This document shows positions 31,510 to 40,497 of a DNA stretch of 64,000 bases, one piece after another. Numbering within the stretch: the stretch's first letter is position 1; every line of letters starts with the position of its first letter. Below the pieces are notes generated by a model. It did no database searches. It saw only the letters and a list, made by a program, of their open reading frames with translations, and was not told where the DNA came from. Both the position numbers and the translations under genes were made by a program. Where the stretch lies: contig JAUNIO010000005.1 of assembly GCA_030535355.1 (NCBI GenBank), positions 1-64,000 of the forward strand. Reading direction: 5' to 3'. Source of the stretch: a bacterium. GTDB lineage: Bacteria > Vulcanimicrobiota > Xenobia > Xenobiales > Xenobiaceae.

Positions 31510-32793
31510 ATGGACTTTAACAGCACTTCTATGGAAAGCGTTCTGAATCGTTTATCAACGGTTTTAGAAGGAATGGGAGACGGTTATTTAGAGCATCCGG
31601 CTATTCCTTACAATATTAATCAGCTTCTCGAAACAGCAATCGATAATCGAGCTGCAATGCTGCATATCAACGTGGGCAGCCCGCCCATGCTGCGCATCAA
31701 TGAACAATTAGTTCCCATCGGCGAACATCAGCTGACTCGAGGTGACTGTCAAAAACTGCTCTATCCCCTGCTTACCCGAGAACAGCGCGAAGTTCTATAT
31801 TCAGGCGTTGAAGTTGAAGGATGTTTCCCTTCGAGTGGGACGGGATTTCGCTTAAATGTCTATAAAGAGCGCGGCAATCTAAGCGCTTCTATTAGACGCC
31901 TGCGCTCAGATATACCTTCCCTAGACAGTTTAGGCATGTCGAGCCAAGCATTTGAGAAAATTTTGCAGGAAAAATCCGGTCTGGTACTTTTAACAGGTGC
32001 TCCACGCAGCGGCAAATTAAACACATTAGTCGCTATGATTGGCCATCTAAATGCTAACCGCAACGCGCGCATCATCAGCTTAGAAAAACCCATTCAATTC
32101 TGGCATCAGAAATCCCTTAGCACAGTAGTTCAGCGCGAAATTGGCATTGACACCAAATCTTTTGCGCATGGTGTACAGCAAGCTGTCCTGCAAGACCCGG
32201 ACATTATAGCCCTGACAGATATACCAGATCGCGAAACAGCGGAATTTGTCATCCGCGCAGCTGTTGGCGGTCATTTAGTGCTGGCCGCTATAGATGCTTC
32301 TAGCAGCGTACGCGTTTTGGAACGGCTCATTAAGACTTTTGCCAGCTCAGAGATTGGCCCCAAAGTCATAGCCGCTTTGGCCAATTCTCTGCGTGCAGTA
32401 ATCTGTCAAACCTTGATACTGCGTCCCGAAAGCAATGCTTCTCTGCCCGTCTTTGAGATTATGACCAACAGCGAAGCTATTCACCGCGAGCTGATTAACG
32501 GAGAGACAGAGCGCCTGTTCAGCATTATGCGCAGTGAAAACATGCAGACTCTAGGTAAAGCGTTAGGAAGCTTAGTTACGGCAGGAACAATTTCCCGCGA
32601 ATTAGCTTTGGAATATGTCGGTTCGCCAGAAGATTTAATAATCTCTGCTGGGCCTACCATATCAGTCCATTCAGAGCCTAAAGTCAGTTCCACCAAACCG
32701 ATTAAAAAAGAAGAAAAAGAGGATGACGATGAGGCTGCCCCTATACCTACCATCCCCGATGCCACTGACAACCCTTTGGTAGCCTGGCTCTAA
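31510..32793 (+). CDS. PilT/PilU-like secretion ATPase with degenerate active site
   Basis: A 427-residue protein with the PilT domain order: N-terminal PAS-like domain (ATL HINVGSPPMLRIN-type segment, residues 50-64) and a RecA-like core. The alignment to PilT is clear at SLEKPIQFWHQ (for AIEDPIEF.H), QREIGIDTKSFAHG (for QREVG.DT.SF) and AAVGGHLVLAA. Catalytic parts are altered. Walker A is GAPRSGKL (163-170), with the magnesium-binding Ser/Thr replaced by Leu. The Walker B region reads DIIALTDIPD for DVIL.GEMRD, losing the catalytic Glu. The His box TLHT is AIDA. It is therefore likely a non-hydrolysing paralogue, perhaps a partner in a hetero-hexamer as proposed for PilU. The tail (about 385-427) is acidic and Pro/Thr-rich. 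A strong GGGGGGAG precedes the ATG. Confidence 0.85.
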   Translation: MDFNSTSMESVLNRLSTVLEGMGDGYLEHPAIPYNINQLLETAIDNRAAMLHINVGSPPMLRINEQLVPIGEHQLTRGDCQKLLYPLLTREQREVLYSGVEVEGCFPSSGTGFRLNVYKERGNLSASIRRLRSDIPSLDSLGMSSQAFEKILQEKSGLVLLTGAPRSGKLNTLVAMIGHLNANRNARIISLEKPIQFWHQKSLSTVVQREIGIDTKSFAHGVQQAVLQDPDIIALTDIPDRETAEFVIRAAVGGHLVLAAIDASSSVRVLERLIKTFASSEIGPKVIAALANSLRAVICQTLILRPESNASLPVFEIMTNSEAIHRELINGETERLFSIMRSENMQTLGKALGSLVTAGTISRELALEYVGSPEDLIISAGPTISVHSEPKVSSTKPIKKEEKEDDDEAAPIPTIPDATDNPLVAWL

Positions 32794-32815
32794 TAATCAG
32801 CGCTTCCTTTACACC

Positions 32816-34396
32816 TCAAAGCGTAGCCGTCATCCGCACAGGTGGATTTTCTGTCTGGCATTCTAAGTCCGCAAAGACTCTCGGCAGCAGAGCGGCAATT
32901 TCTCCGGCTAGCACACCGCAAGGCCCCTGCTGTTCAGTAGCCTTTTTGCCCGCCTGGCTGTGAAGATACACCCCCATTGCTGCCGCTTCATAAGGCAAAT
33001 ATCCCTGGGCCAGCAAAGCGGTAATTATGCCCGCTAAAACATCTCCTGTGCCTCCCTGAGCTAAGACAGGGTTAGGGGCATCAAGCAGCCAGTATTTATC
33101 GCGGCAGCAGATCAGCGTTGGCGTTCCTTTAAGCACAATGACAGCCCGGTATTTAGCGGCAGCCTCTTTGGCGGCAGCGAGCAAGTCGCCCTCCACCTCA
33201 GCGATAGTACAGTCCAGCAAAGCCGCCATTTCCCCGCGGTGCGGCGTAAGGACAGCTCGTTCCGATAAAATATGGCCTTTAATAGCATACAGAGCGTCAG
33301 CATCAATTACTAAAGGCACATTCACGGTATCTACAATATTGCTCAGCAATTGTGTGTTAGCAGGGTCTCTACCCAGCCCAGGCCCCACACAGACAGCTGT
33401 AACACGCGGCAAAGGCCTGCCCGAGATGCCTCCCTGGCGCTGCAGCAGACCTCCGCGTAGCTCTGCCCAGGCCTCCATACCAATCAGGCCCTGCGATGTC
33501 GGCAGCGGCCACACCATTATTTCGCGAAATGCGAAAGGGCGCTGGGCCACTAATTCCTCCGGGGCAGCCCAAAGACACAAACCAGCCCCTGTGCGCAAGA
33601 CAGCTTCAGCAGCCAGTAGCGGGGCGCCATAGTACCACGCCGATCCGCCAATAACCAAAGCGCATCCCTGAGTTCCCTTATGAGCCCACGGCTGAGGGGA
33701 GCGCCGCAGCTCTCTTACGGCGGAAACAGATAGAAGTTCACCGTCTAAATTCTGGCTTTCCAGCAACTGACGGGGGAAGCCCAGTTCAGCCACAATTCGC
33801 TCGCCCGCCAAACTTTTTCCGGGATAGATAAACAGGCCTGGTTTGGGCAAGCCCATCGTTATAGTCAGCTCGCATTGGGGAGCAGTGCCTAGTACTTGGC
33901 CAGTGTCACTCGATACCCCAGACGGCATATCCACGGCAGCCACTGAAGCGCTTCTGCTTTTCAGCAGTTCGACAGTTTCTGCATACAGCCCAGATACAGG
34001 GCGCTGCAGGCCAGTGCCGAACAGGGCGTCAATCACCGCATCGCTGCCGCCCAATTGCAGGGGAAGCTGCTCCAAAGGTAAAATCTCCCCTCCCGCCAAC
34101 AGCCAGGCCTGCCGCTGAGCGGCGGCATCAGGACTGTATTTGCCAGAGTCTGCACTGCTGAAACAAACTACAGCATAGCCAAGATTTTTCAGGGTTCTCG
34201 CTATAGAGAAACCATCGCCGCCATTATTGCCCGGACCGCACAGCACCAGCAAGCGCCGTTCGGCAGGCCACCGCTCCGCAATAGCATAAGCAGCGGCACG
34301 CCCGGCGTTTTCCATGAGCAAAGCGCTGCTTACTCCCCATTCCTCAGCAGTGCGCCTATCTATCTCCGCCATTTGCACGGCGTTAGCTATTTTCAT
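32816..34396 (-). CDS. nnr: Bifunctional NAD(P)HX epimerase/dehydratase
   Basis: A 526-residue metabolite-repair enzyme. The N-terminal YjeF domain (about 1-215) epimerises R-NAD(P)HX: MENAGRAAA, VLCGPGNNGGDGF and DALFGTGLQR. The C-terminal ADP-dependent dehydratase domain (about 225-526) converts S-NAD(P)HX back to NAD(P)H: HKGTQGCALVIGGS, TPHRGEMAALL and the ribokinase-like NPVLAQGGTGDVLAG. The best start is the ATG at 34396, giving MKIANAVQM with AGGGG about 7 nt upstream. An ATG 24 bp earlier adds eight residues of no family match. Together the two activities restore cofactor damaged by hydration. It converges on the PilT-like gene, with only 22 bp between the two stops. Confidence 0.94.
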   Translation of the reverse strand: MKIANAVQMAEIDRRTAEEWGVSSALLMENAGRAAAYAIAERWPAERRLLVLCGPGNNGGDGFSIARTLKNLGYAVVCFSSADSGKYSPDAAAQRQAWLLAGGEILPLEQLPLQLGGSDAVIDALFGTGLQRPVSGLYAETVELLKSRSASVAAVDMPSGVSSDTGQVLGTAPQCELTITMGLPKPGLFIYPGKSLAGERIVAELGFPRQLLESQNLDGELLSVSAVRELRRSPQPWAHKGTQGCALVIGGSAWYYGAPLLAAEAVLRTGAGLCLWAAPEELVAQRPFAFREIMVWPLPTSQGLIGMEAWAELRGGLLQRQGGISGRPLPRVTAVCVGPGLGRDPANTQLLSNIVDTVNVPLVIDADALYAIKGHILSERAVLTPHRGEMAALLDCTIAEVEGDLLAAAKEAAAKYRAVIVLKGTPTLICCRDKYWLLDAPNPVLAQGGTGDVLAGIITALLAQGYLPYEAAAMGVYLHSQAGKKATEQQGPCGVLAGEIAALLPRVFADLECQTENPPVRMTATL

Positions 34397-34420
34397 GCCT
34401 GATCCCCTCGCAGTTTCCAC

Positions 34421-34758
34421 AATGTCATTTAGTTAAGCAAAGTACAGCATCTGTACAGACAGATAAAGCGAATCACCGCTTCTTTTAGGCCTCAGGTGTC
34501 GGCTTTTTGCGTCAGCTTCTGCCCGCTACGCTGCTTCGCTGCGCTCAGATGCTAAGCGTAGCAGAATTGCCGCAACACCAGAGCGACGAAAGATGGTGCC
34601 AACGTTAAAGCATATTCGCCAGTTGCTAGTAAGCGCCAAAACTACGTTTGACGCTTACTTAAGCAGCGTTTCCTTTATCACTAAGAGCATAAAAAAAGAC
34701 AGCCCCTCACCACAGAGTGATAAGAGGCTTCGCTTAAGCAGTTAAAACAGCAGGCAAA
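34421..34758 (-). repeat. Intergenic gap with family B repeat and a family A fragment
   Basis: AATGTCATTTAGTTAAGC (34421-34438) is a family A fragment. A family B copy in minus orientation occupies about 34507-34597 (TTGCGTCAGCTTCTGCCCGC, CTGCTTCGCTGCGCTCAG, GCAGAATTGCCGCAACACCA). It is nearly the reverse complement of 21740-21830. The rest holds a small stem at GCGCCAAAACTACGTTTGACGC and the rpsI terminator. No gene is present. Confidence 0.75.
34691..34728 (-). terminator. Rho-independent terminator of the rplM-rpsI operon
   Basis: On the minus strand GCCTCTTATCAC pairs with GTGGTGAGGGGC (12 bp, some G-U pairs) around a TCT loop, followed by TGTCTTTTTTT. It lies 31 bp past the rpsI stop. 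Confidence 0.85.
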
Positions 34759-35175
34759 CTAACGTTTAGTCCACTGGAAACCACGGCGGGCGCGCTTGCG
34801 GCCATATTTCTTGCGCTCTTTTTCACGAGGATCGCGGGTTAAGAAACCCTCATCCTTCAAAGTCTTGTGCAAATCCTGATTAAAAATCTGCAAAGCTCTG
34901 GCAATTCCGTGTCTCACAGCGCCAGCCTGACCAGACACACCGCCACCATCACAGGTAACGTGTACATTGAACATGCCCATAGTCTTGGTCAGCTCAAAAG
35001 GCGCACGTACCAGCATCTGCTGCGTGGCCCGAGGGAAATACTCTTCATAAGAGCGTCTGTTTACATAAATCCGACCTTCGCCAGGAACCAAACGAACCCG
35101 GGCGACGGCGCGTTTTCTGCGCCCTGTTGCTGCATAAGCAATAGGTCCAATGGAAATTTTCTCACGTTTAGGCAT
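34759..35175 (-). CDS. rpsI: 30S ribosomal protein S9
   Basis: A 138-residue S9. Evidence is YAATGRRKRAVARVRLVPG, INRRSYEEYFPR-like VNRRSYEEYFPRATQQM, GGGVSGQAGAVRHGIARAL and the invariant basic tail KYGRKRARRGFQWTKR that reaches the P-site tRNA. It follows rplM in the near-universal rplM-rpsI order, 57 bp downstream, and ends at a strong terminator. Confidence 0.97.
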   Translation of the reverse strand: MPKREKISIGPIAYAATGRRKRAVARVRLVPGEGRIYVNRRSYEEYFPRATQQMLVRAPFELTKTMGMFNVHVTCDGGGVSGQAGAVRHGIARALQIFNQDLHKTLKDEGFLTRDPREKERKKYGRKRARRGFQWTKR

Positions 35176-35232
35176 AAGCTACCCCACCAAATACTATCTA
35201 TCTTTAACGTTCAACCTAAGCAGAGGACTTTA

Positions 35233-35664
35233 TTAGTCCATGGGCAAAGGTCTAGGTTGCTGCGCTTCGTGAGGATGCTGACAACCCGTATAAACTTTCA
35301 GTTTGCGCATACGAATCGCGCGCAATTTATTCTTTGGCAACATGCCATCCACAGCAGCCTTAATAATGCGATCAGGATGCTTGGCAAGCATTTCTTTGAA
35401 GGTTACACTCTTCAAACCGCCGGGATAACGGGAGTGACGAATGTACTCTTTATCATTGACTTTTTTGCCTGTAAGCACGACCTTGTCGGCATTAAGTACG
35501 ATTACAAAGTCACCCGTATCAATATTCTTAGAAAAAGTGGGTTTGTGCTTTCCGATAAGCACACGCGCAATCTGTGTAGCTAAACGCCCCAGGGTCTGTC
35601 CCTCAGCGTCCACTACATACCATTCTTTACGAACCTCATTGGCCTTGACGGCGTACGTCTTCAC
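35233..35664 (-). CDS. rplM: 50S ribosomal protein L13
   Basis: A 143-residue L13. Evidence is WYVVDAEGQTLGRLATQIA, LIGKHKPTFSKNIDTGDFV, ADKVVLTGKKVNDKEY and the C-terminal LPKNKLRAIRMRKLKVYTG. Start codon is GTG (35662-35664), with AGGAGG 6 nt upstream. It is first of the two-gene ribosomal operon with rpsI. Confidence 0.97.
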   Translation of the reverse strand: MKTYAVKANEVRKEWYVVDAEGQTLGRLATQIARVLIGKHKPTFSKNIDTGDFVIVLNADKVVLTGKKVNDKEYIRHSRYPGGLKSVTFKEMLAKHPDRIIKAAVDGMLPKNKLRAIRMRKLKVYTGCQHPHEAQQPRPLPMD

Positions 35665-35923
35665 GTAAGTCCTCCTGCCGGCCTGTCTCCTCTATCCTCA
35701 GAGAAAACTTCTAAACCGGACAAACATTACGAGCACCCTTAAAATTAAAAGAGCACTCAAAGATGCTGAAATATTTTAGCGCCTTGATGTACCTATGTCA
35801 AGAGGGTAGCGCCACCCCTCCGCATATTTGCAGACCAACGGGGATAGTCCACACATACGACCGAAGATTATTTTATACCAATTTTGCGGCGATGTCAATG
35901 ACAATTCCCGAAAGCGCAGAAGT

Positions 35924-36691
35924 TTAAAAGCACCATTGCTTTTGTCGGTTCCACATTGTCCGGCAGCCGCCGTACAGCGCTCCAAAAACCGCAAGACACG
36001 TCACGCAGCAGACCGTAATCATTATGGCTATCTGATACATTATTGCTGTTGTCGGCAAAGTTCCCGACAATATCTGCCCAGTCATCATTCCCGGCAGAGC
36101 TACCACACCCATACCCAGCATAGAGTTCATAGTGGGAAGCAGAGCTGTCTCCAATGCCTGGTTAGCTATAGGGGAAAGAATCCGCTGGGGATCGACTCCC
36201 AAGTTAAGCAAAGTATCCAAACGAGTTTTTTGCAGCATCAGCTGCTCATTGAACGTCTTTAGGCCCAAATTAAGCCCCGTCATAGCGTTGCCTATCACCA
36301 TACCTCCCAATGGAATAGTATATTGGGGGTTAAAAATATCGGCGCGTATGACCGCACCTATCAAAAATAGGATCAGGCTTAGGCTCGCTGCTGTCAAGGA
36401 GCTAACTACGATAATTTTAAAACGTCTGGATAAATGCTTATTGAGAGATAGAACGCGATGGGAAGCAAACACAGTCATAGCCGCTATATATGCCACCGTA
36501 AACGCCGGATGGGGATTTTCAAAGATATAGGTCAGCACTAAGCCAGCCAATATTAACTGTATTGTCATGCGTACGCTAGCCAGCAGCAAAAGACGGCTCT
36601 GACCTATACGGCAGTACGACATTACAGCCAGCACGATCAAAAGCAGCAAATACACTATCGAAAAGGGAATAATGCCCAGTTGAATGATCAT
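35924..36691 (-). CDS. fetB: ABC transporter permease, FetB/YbbM (UPF0014) family
   Basis: A 255-residue membrane protein with about seven hydrophobic segments. The family block LNLGLKTFNEQLMLQKTRLD is near residues 135-154, and GVVALPGMMTGQILSGT near residues 193-209 is the conserved UPF0014 motif. E. coli FetAB exports iron and helps resist oxidative stress, and other members are linked to metal or unknown substrates. It follows the ATPase gene by 56 bp and is the last gene of a four-gene operon. Confidence 0.88.
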   Translation of the reverse strand: MIIQLGIIPFSIVYLLLLIVLAVMSYCRIGQSRLLLLASVRMTIQLILAGLVLTYIFENPHPAFTVAYIAAMTVFASHRVLSLNKHLSRRFKIIVVSSLTAASLSLILFLIGAVIRADIFNPQYTIPLGGMVIGNAMTGLNLGLKTFNEQLMLQKTRLDTLLNLGVDPQRILSPIANQALETALLPTMNSMLGMGVVALPGMMTGQILSGTLPTTAIMYQIAIMITVCCVTCLAVFGALYGGCRTMWNRQKQWCF

Positions 36692-36747
36692 CTTAGTTTA
36701 TGCTCGGTTATACCTTTCCGCCCGCCAGCATACCCAAAAATAAGCAA

Positions 36748-37365
36748 TTACCCCAAAGCAATCGTCTTATCGGCAAACATTTCCGCAAGATACAAGTCGT
36801 GACTAACGATTAAGGCTGTGCGCCCGCGCTCGCGGCAATGCTCGCGCAGCTGCCGGAGCAGACGTTCCCCAACAGCGCGGTCTAAAGCAGACGTAGGTTC
36901 GTCCAGCATGATTACCGGCGAAGCAAAAGAAAGCGTCACGGCTAAGAAAATACGCTGGCGTTCACCTCCGGACAGCTGCTCGCAGACAGTAGTATCCAAG
37001 GCAAAGGAGGCACAGCAGATATCCAAATACATGCGCATCTCTGTGTCAGATGGGCCCGGCAGGCCGCGATAAGCATAAAAGCTGGCAAAATTATCCGCGA
37101 TAGTGCCTGGTTCTAAATACACCTGCTGGCCAGCTAATAAAACCTGACGGCGCAGTTCCAGCGGATCCCATTGCTGCACAGGGATACTTTTGCAGAGCAG
37201 CTCCCCGCGCTCGGCGGAAAGCACGCCGTTAAGCAATTTAAGCAAAGTAGTTTTACCGCAGCCGCTGGGGCCCAATATAAAAGCAAACTCCCCCTCCTCT
37301 ATAGAAAAGTCAGGGAAGTTTAGGTTATGCCAGCCCAAGCTGACAGAGCTGAATAAAGCCATCAT
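36748..37365 (-). CDS. fetA: ABC transporter ATP-binding protein, FetA/YbbL type
   Basis: A 205-residue nucleotide-binding subunit with Walker A GPSGCGKTT, signature LSGGERQR, Walker B VIMLDEPTSALD and H-loop LIVSHD. Its short length fits the FetA partner of UPF0014 permeases. Its ATG overlaps the stop of the upstream DUF4013 gene (TGATG type, 4 bp), so the two are translationally coupled. Confidence 0.9.
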   Translation of the reverse strand: MMALFSSVSLGWHNLNFPDFSIEEGEFAFILGPSGCGKTTLLKLLNGVLSAERGELLCKSIPVQQWDPLELRRQVLLAGQQVYLEPGTIADNFASFYAYRGLPGPSDTEMRMYLDICCASFALDTTVCEQLSGGERQRIFLAVTLSFASPVIMLDEPTSALDRAVGERLLRQLREHCRERGRTALIVSHDLYLAEMFADKTIALG

Positions 37366-38213
37366 TCATCTAAAGGATTATCTGAATCGGTGGACCAGGT
37401 CAAAGTAGTATCCGGACGGTGATCGGCATAATGCGAAGCTTTTCGTCCCCCCTGTTTAGAGTAGCCGAATTCGTCTTCATGGGCGGCTGCGGCAGCCCGG
37501 TTCTTAAGGGAATATTCCATATAGCCGACATTAACCACATCTCCCAGAACAGGCTTGATGCGGATAACTGACAGCTGAGCCAAAATATGCACCATAATCA
37601 AGCTAGAATAAGACATGAAGAGGATACACAAGCAAGTGCCTAAAAAAGGTACGGGAAGAATCCCCGTAAACAGGGATATTACATAATTGACAGAGCACCA
37701 GGCAGCCACGCCAAACCAAAAATCTTTTCCCAAGGCCTGCACGCGCAAAGCTACCTCACCAATCCTAAAAGCGCGCGTCACCACCACCGATTCGCAATAC
37801 AGAGAAAAACCGGCCCAAAAGAAAACGCTCACGCCGTAAAAGACCAAAGCGACCAAAAATTTAAGGAAGATAGAAACATGCGCGGTGCCGCCGGTGAACA
37901 GCTGAATAAACGCTGAAGAGCCAAACAACAGACCAATCAGCAAACTAAACAGCATACCGACAATCACATATCCTAGAGCGATGATTGCCGCCAAGATGCC
38001 TTTGAGCGCAAAATCACCGACGTTGGACCATTCTGGCTGTATATCCTCGTCCTTTTTGCCGCTCACAACTCCTCGGTATATTTCCACTCCGTAGCCTAAA
38101 ATGATGACATTAATAAAGGGGAGCATACCGACGACGCTTGTGATAGTTAATTTTTGCTTTGCATCGACATCTGCACCCAGATAGGTAAGGGCTCGCCGCC
38201 AGTTTAAACCCAT
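37362..38213 (-). CDS. DUF4013-like polytopic membrane protein
   Basis: A 283-residue membrane protein with about six hydrophobic segments. The order is an N-terminal amphipathic region (NWRRALTYLGAD), PFINVIILGYGVEIYRGVV (which matches the DUF4013 start, glipivnlillGY.l...r.v), then EWSNVGDFALKG, followed by glycine-rich helices. The C-terminal 50 residues are charged and soluble. Function unknown. Its overlap with fetA and closeness to the FUN14-like gene suggest it works in the same membrane process, perhaps as an accessory to the exporter. Confidence 0.72.
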   Translation of the reverse strand: MGLNWRRALTYLGADVDAKQKLTITSVVGMLPFINVIILGYGVEIYRGVVSGKKDEDIQPEWSNVGDFALKGILAAIIALGYVIVGMLFSLLIGLLFGSSAFIQLFTGGTAHVSIFLKFLVALVFYGVSVFFWAGFSLYCESVVVTRAFRIGEVALRVQALGKDFWFGVAAWCSVNYVISLFTGILPVPFLGTCLCILFMSYSSLIMVHILAQLSVIRIKPVLGDVVNVGYMEYSLKNRAAAAAHEDEFGYSKQGGRKASHYADHRPDTTLTWSTDSDNPLDE

Positions 38214-38234
38214 AAAAACCTCCGCCTCACGCTT

Positions 38235-38573
38235 TTAACGTCCCAATTTTTTCCACCCAAACCATGCTCCGGCACCAAAGCCTACAAAAGGCAGCGACAA
38301 ATCAGTCACTAAGCGCCAGCACCAACTGCCGGCGGCCATAGCGCCGTTTTCCAAGCCATTGCTAACCGCCCCCCAATTGACGGTTATGAAACCAGCGTCA
38401 TTGAGGACGTACAGCACTATTAGTATAGCTCCAAGCACAAACATAGCAGCCTTAAATGCCACTTTAAGCGCATAGCCAACCGCTATGCCGGCGATACCTC
38501 CTCCGCCGAATTGCAGAAGATACTGATACACAGGATTTACAGCCGCATCTTGCGCTAAAGAAGCCTCATCCAT
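38235..38573 (-). CDS. FUN14-family small membrane protein
   Basis: A 112-residue protein matching the bacterial FUN14 family. QFGGGGIAGIAVGYALKVAFKAA is the glycine-rich first helix, followed by LGAILIVLYVLNDAGFITVNWGAV and a final helix LSLPFVGFGAGAWFGWKK. The family is known best from the mitophagy receptor FUNDC1, and bacterial roles are not established. It is the first gene of the operon with DUF4013, fetA and fetB, 21 bp before the next gene. Confidence 0.78.
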   Translation of the reverse strand: MDEASLAQDAAVNPVYQYLLQFGGGGIAGIAVGYALKVAFKAAMFVLGAILIVLYVLNDAGFITVNWGAVSNGLENGAMAAGSWCWRLVTDLSLPFVGFGAGAWFGWKKLGR

Positions 38574-38956
38574 TACGCTTCAAACCTCGTCTTATCCAAA
38601 ACAGTTTTGCTAAGCTCTGTCACAAGCGTCTTCTCTGCCCACTTCTGTCAGGATATCCGTCAGACGCGTTAGAGAATGCACTTGTTAGCTTACCGCTAAC
38701 TTCATGGGCCTAAGCTATATAAAAATAGCATAGTGCAATTCTACGCTATACTATTCCTTCCTAGATAATATGTATTTTTTTTCAGTTTCGCCACTCTCTG
38801 CCACCTGCGTGTCACCTGCGCAATTTTCCCTTTTCCTTCGCCGTGCTCATACGGCAATATCGTACAAGCACGGCTATTATAGCAGGATTATCATCTTTCA
38901 GCATAAAAAGTAAATAATTTTGAGAACTATGTTTTTCAGGCAACGCAGGAGGCCTC
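38574..38956. other. 383-bp divergent intergenic region, no gene
   Basis: It separates the FUN14-like gene (minus) from pepA (plus) and should hold both promoters. A perfect small inverted repeat, GTTAGC (38684-38689) with GCTAAC (38695-38700), matches the first part of family A repeats. AT-rich sequence follows, but I see no convincing -35/-10 pair. AGGAGG, the ribosome-binding site of pepA, lies at its right end. Confidence 0.6.
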
Positions 38957-40429
38957 ATGATAATTGATTCTGTCAATACTTCTGTCAGCGAGCTGCAAAC
39001 CGATCTTTTAGTGCTTATTCTCGATGACAACTCGGATCTATTTGCAATCGACGACGAAAAACTGCAGGAGTACGTCAATGGCATTAAACAAGAATATGCC
39101 GATAAGAAGCGCAAAGGCGAACTGCAGTTCACCCCGCGCCATTTAGAGAATATAGGGGCTGCGGTCATCTACCATACCAACGCCCATCAGGGTATGAATC
39201 TGTGGGAAAGCGTCAAAATATGCGTCTCCCAAGCCCTTAATTTAGCTGCCTCTACTTTGCGCAAAAATGTCACTTTGCTGCTCAATACACCCGCCGGCGC
39301 GGAGTTAGTGCCTCATGTCACCGAAGCCGCTATTTTGTCATCCTGGGACTGCTATAAATACAAAAAAGAAGCCGATAAATTCAGCGATTTAATGCTTTCT
39401 TTGGACGTAACCGATGTGGATGCCGCTATTGTAGCTATCAGCCGCGCTTCTTTAATCGCCAACACCGTCAATGAATGCCGTATGCTGACCACCGAGCCCG
39501 CAGACGTGATTAACCCCGAATCGCTGGCCCAATACGCCCAGCAGATGGCTACGGAATGCGGGCTGGTATGCACGGTACTCAATGAAGAACAGCTGCTAGA
39601 ACAAGGCTATCTGGGCCACATCAAAGTCGGCAGCGGCGCTTTTAACCCTCCGCGCATGATTATTCTTTCCTACACCCCCGAAGAAGAAAGCGATGTCCAT
39701 TTAGCGCTGATAGGCAAAGGATTGTGTTTCGATTCCGGCGGAATCAGCCTCAAACCCGCAGCCAACATGCACGAAATGAAGAGCGATAAAGCCGGAGCGG
39801 CGGCCGTGATATCTACCATGCGCGCCCTGGCCAAATTACAGCCCAGCATTAAAGTTACGGCTATCGCCGTCTGTGCTGAGAATATGCCCGGCGAAGGCGC
39901 TCAGCGCCCCGGCGACATTATCCGCTTCAAAAACGGCACTACCGTGCACGTGGAGAATACCGATGCCGAAGGACGCTTAGTTTTGGCCGATGGCCTTATC
40001 CGCGCCGGGGAACTGGGGGTAACGCACATAATCGACATAGCTACGCTTACCGGTGGCTGCGTCCGCGCCCTGGGCGAAAGCTTTACCGGCATTATGGGCA
40101 TTAACAAGCGCTTGGTCGATGCTGTCACCAAAGCGGGCGGCAATACCGGCGAATCATATTGGAAATTACCTCTGCCCTTGGAATATCGGGAGATGCTCAA
40201 CACTCCTTTCGCCGATCTAACCAACAGCGCCGGTCCTTTAGCGGCAGCCACCACCGCTGGACTCTTTCTCAAGGAGTTCGTGCCCGAGCGCACTCCTTGG
40301 GTCCACCTGGATATAGCAGGCACAGCCTGGCACGATAAAAAATGGAAATACCTCGTTCCCGGCGCTTCGGGAATCGGTGTGCGCACCCTGGTGGAGCTGA
40401 TCTGCCGCTGGTCAGAATACATGGGGTAA
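38957..40429 (+). CDS. pepA: Leucyl (cytosol) aminopeptidase, M17 family
   Basis: A 490-residue M17 aminopeptidase. The C-terminal catalytic domain contains GKGLCFDSGGISLKPAAN with metal-binding Asp and catalytic Lys, MKSDKAGAAAVIS, and NTDAEGRLVLADGL holding two more metal ligands and the catalytic arginine. IATLTGGC follows. The N-terminal 170 residues are the variable domain. It removes N-terminal residues from peptides in the cytoplasm, and the E. coli homologue also binds DNA at cer/carAB. AGGAGG is 4 nt before the ATG. A GC-rich hairpin follows, then cstA, so a peptide-use link with the transporter is plausible. Confidence 0.96.
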   Translation: MIIDSVNTSVSELQTDLLVLILDDNSDLFAIDDEKLQEYVNGIKQEYADKKRKGELQFTPRHLENIGAAVIYHTNAHQGMNLWESVKICVSQALNLAASTLRKNVTLLLNTPAGAELVPHVTEAAILSSWDCYKYKKEADKFSDLMLSLDVTDVDAAIVAISRASLIANTVNECRMLTTEPADVINPESLAQYAQQMATECGLVCTVLNEEQLLEQGYLGHIKVGSGAFNPPRMIILSYTPEEESDVHLALIGKGLCFDSGGISLKPAANMHEMKSDKAGAAAVISTMRALAKLQPSIKVTAIAVCAENMPGEGAQRPGDIIRFKNGTTVHVENTDAEGRLVLADGLIRAGELGVTHIIDIATLTGGCVRALGESFTGIMGINKRLVDAVTKAGGNTGESYWKLPLPLEYREMLNTPFADLTNSAGPLAAATTAGLFLKEFVPERTPWVHLDIAGTAWHDKKWKYLVPGASGIGVRTLVELICRWSEYMG

Positions 40430-40468
40430 GTAAAAATACCCTATACCGTAAAATATAAAAATAGCTAT

Positions 40469-40497
40469 AGAGGGGCAGTCTAGACGGCTGCCCCTCT
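40469..40497 (+). terminator. GC-rich hairpin between pepA and cstA
   Basis: AGAGGGGCAG (40469-40478) pairs perfectly with CTGCCCCTCT (40488-40497) around a nine-base loop. No T-run follows, so it may attenuate rather than fully stop transcription into cstA. Confidence 0.6.
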
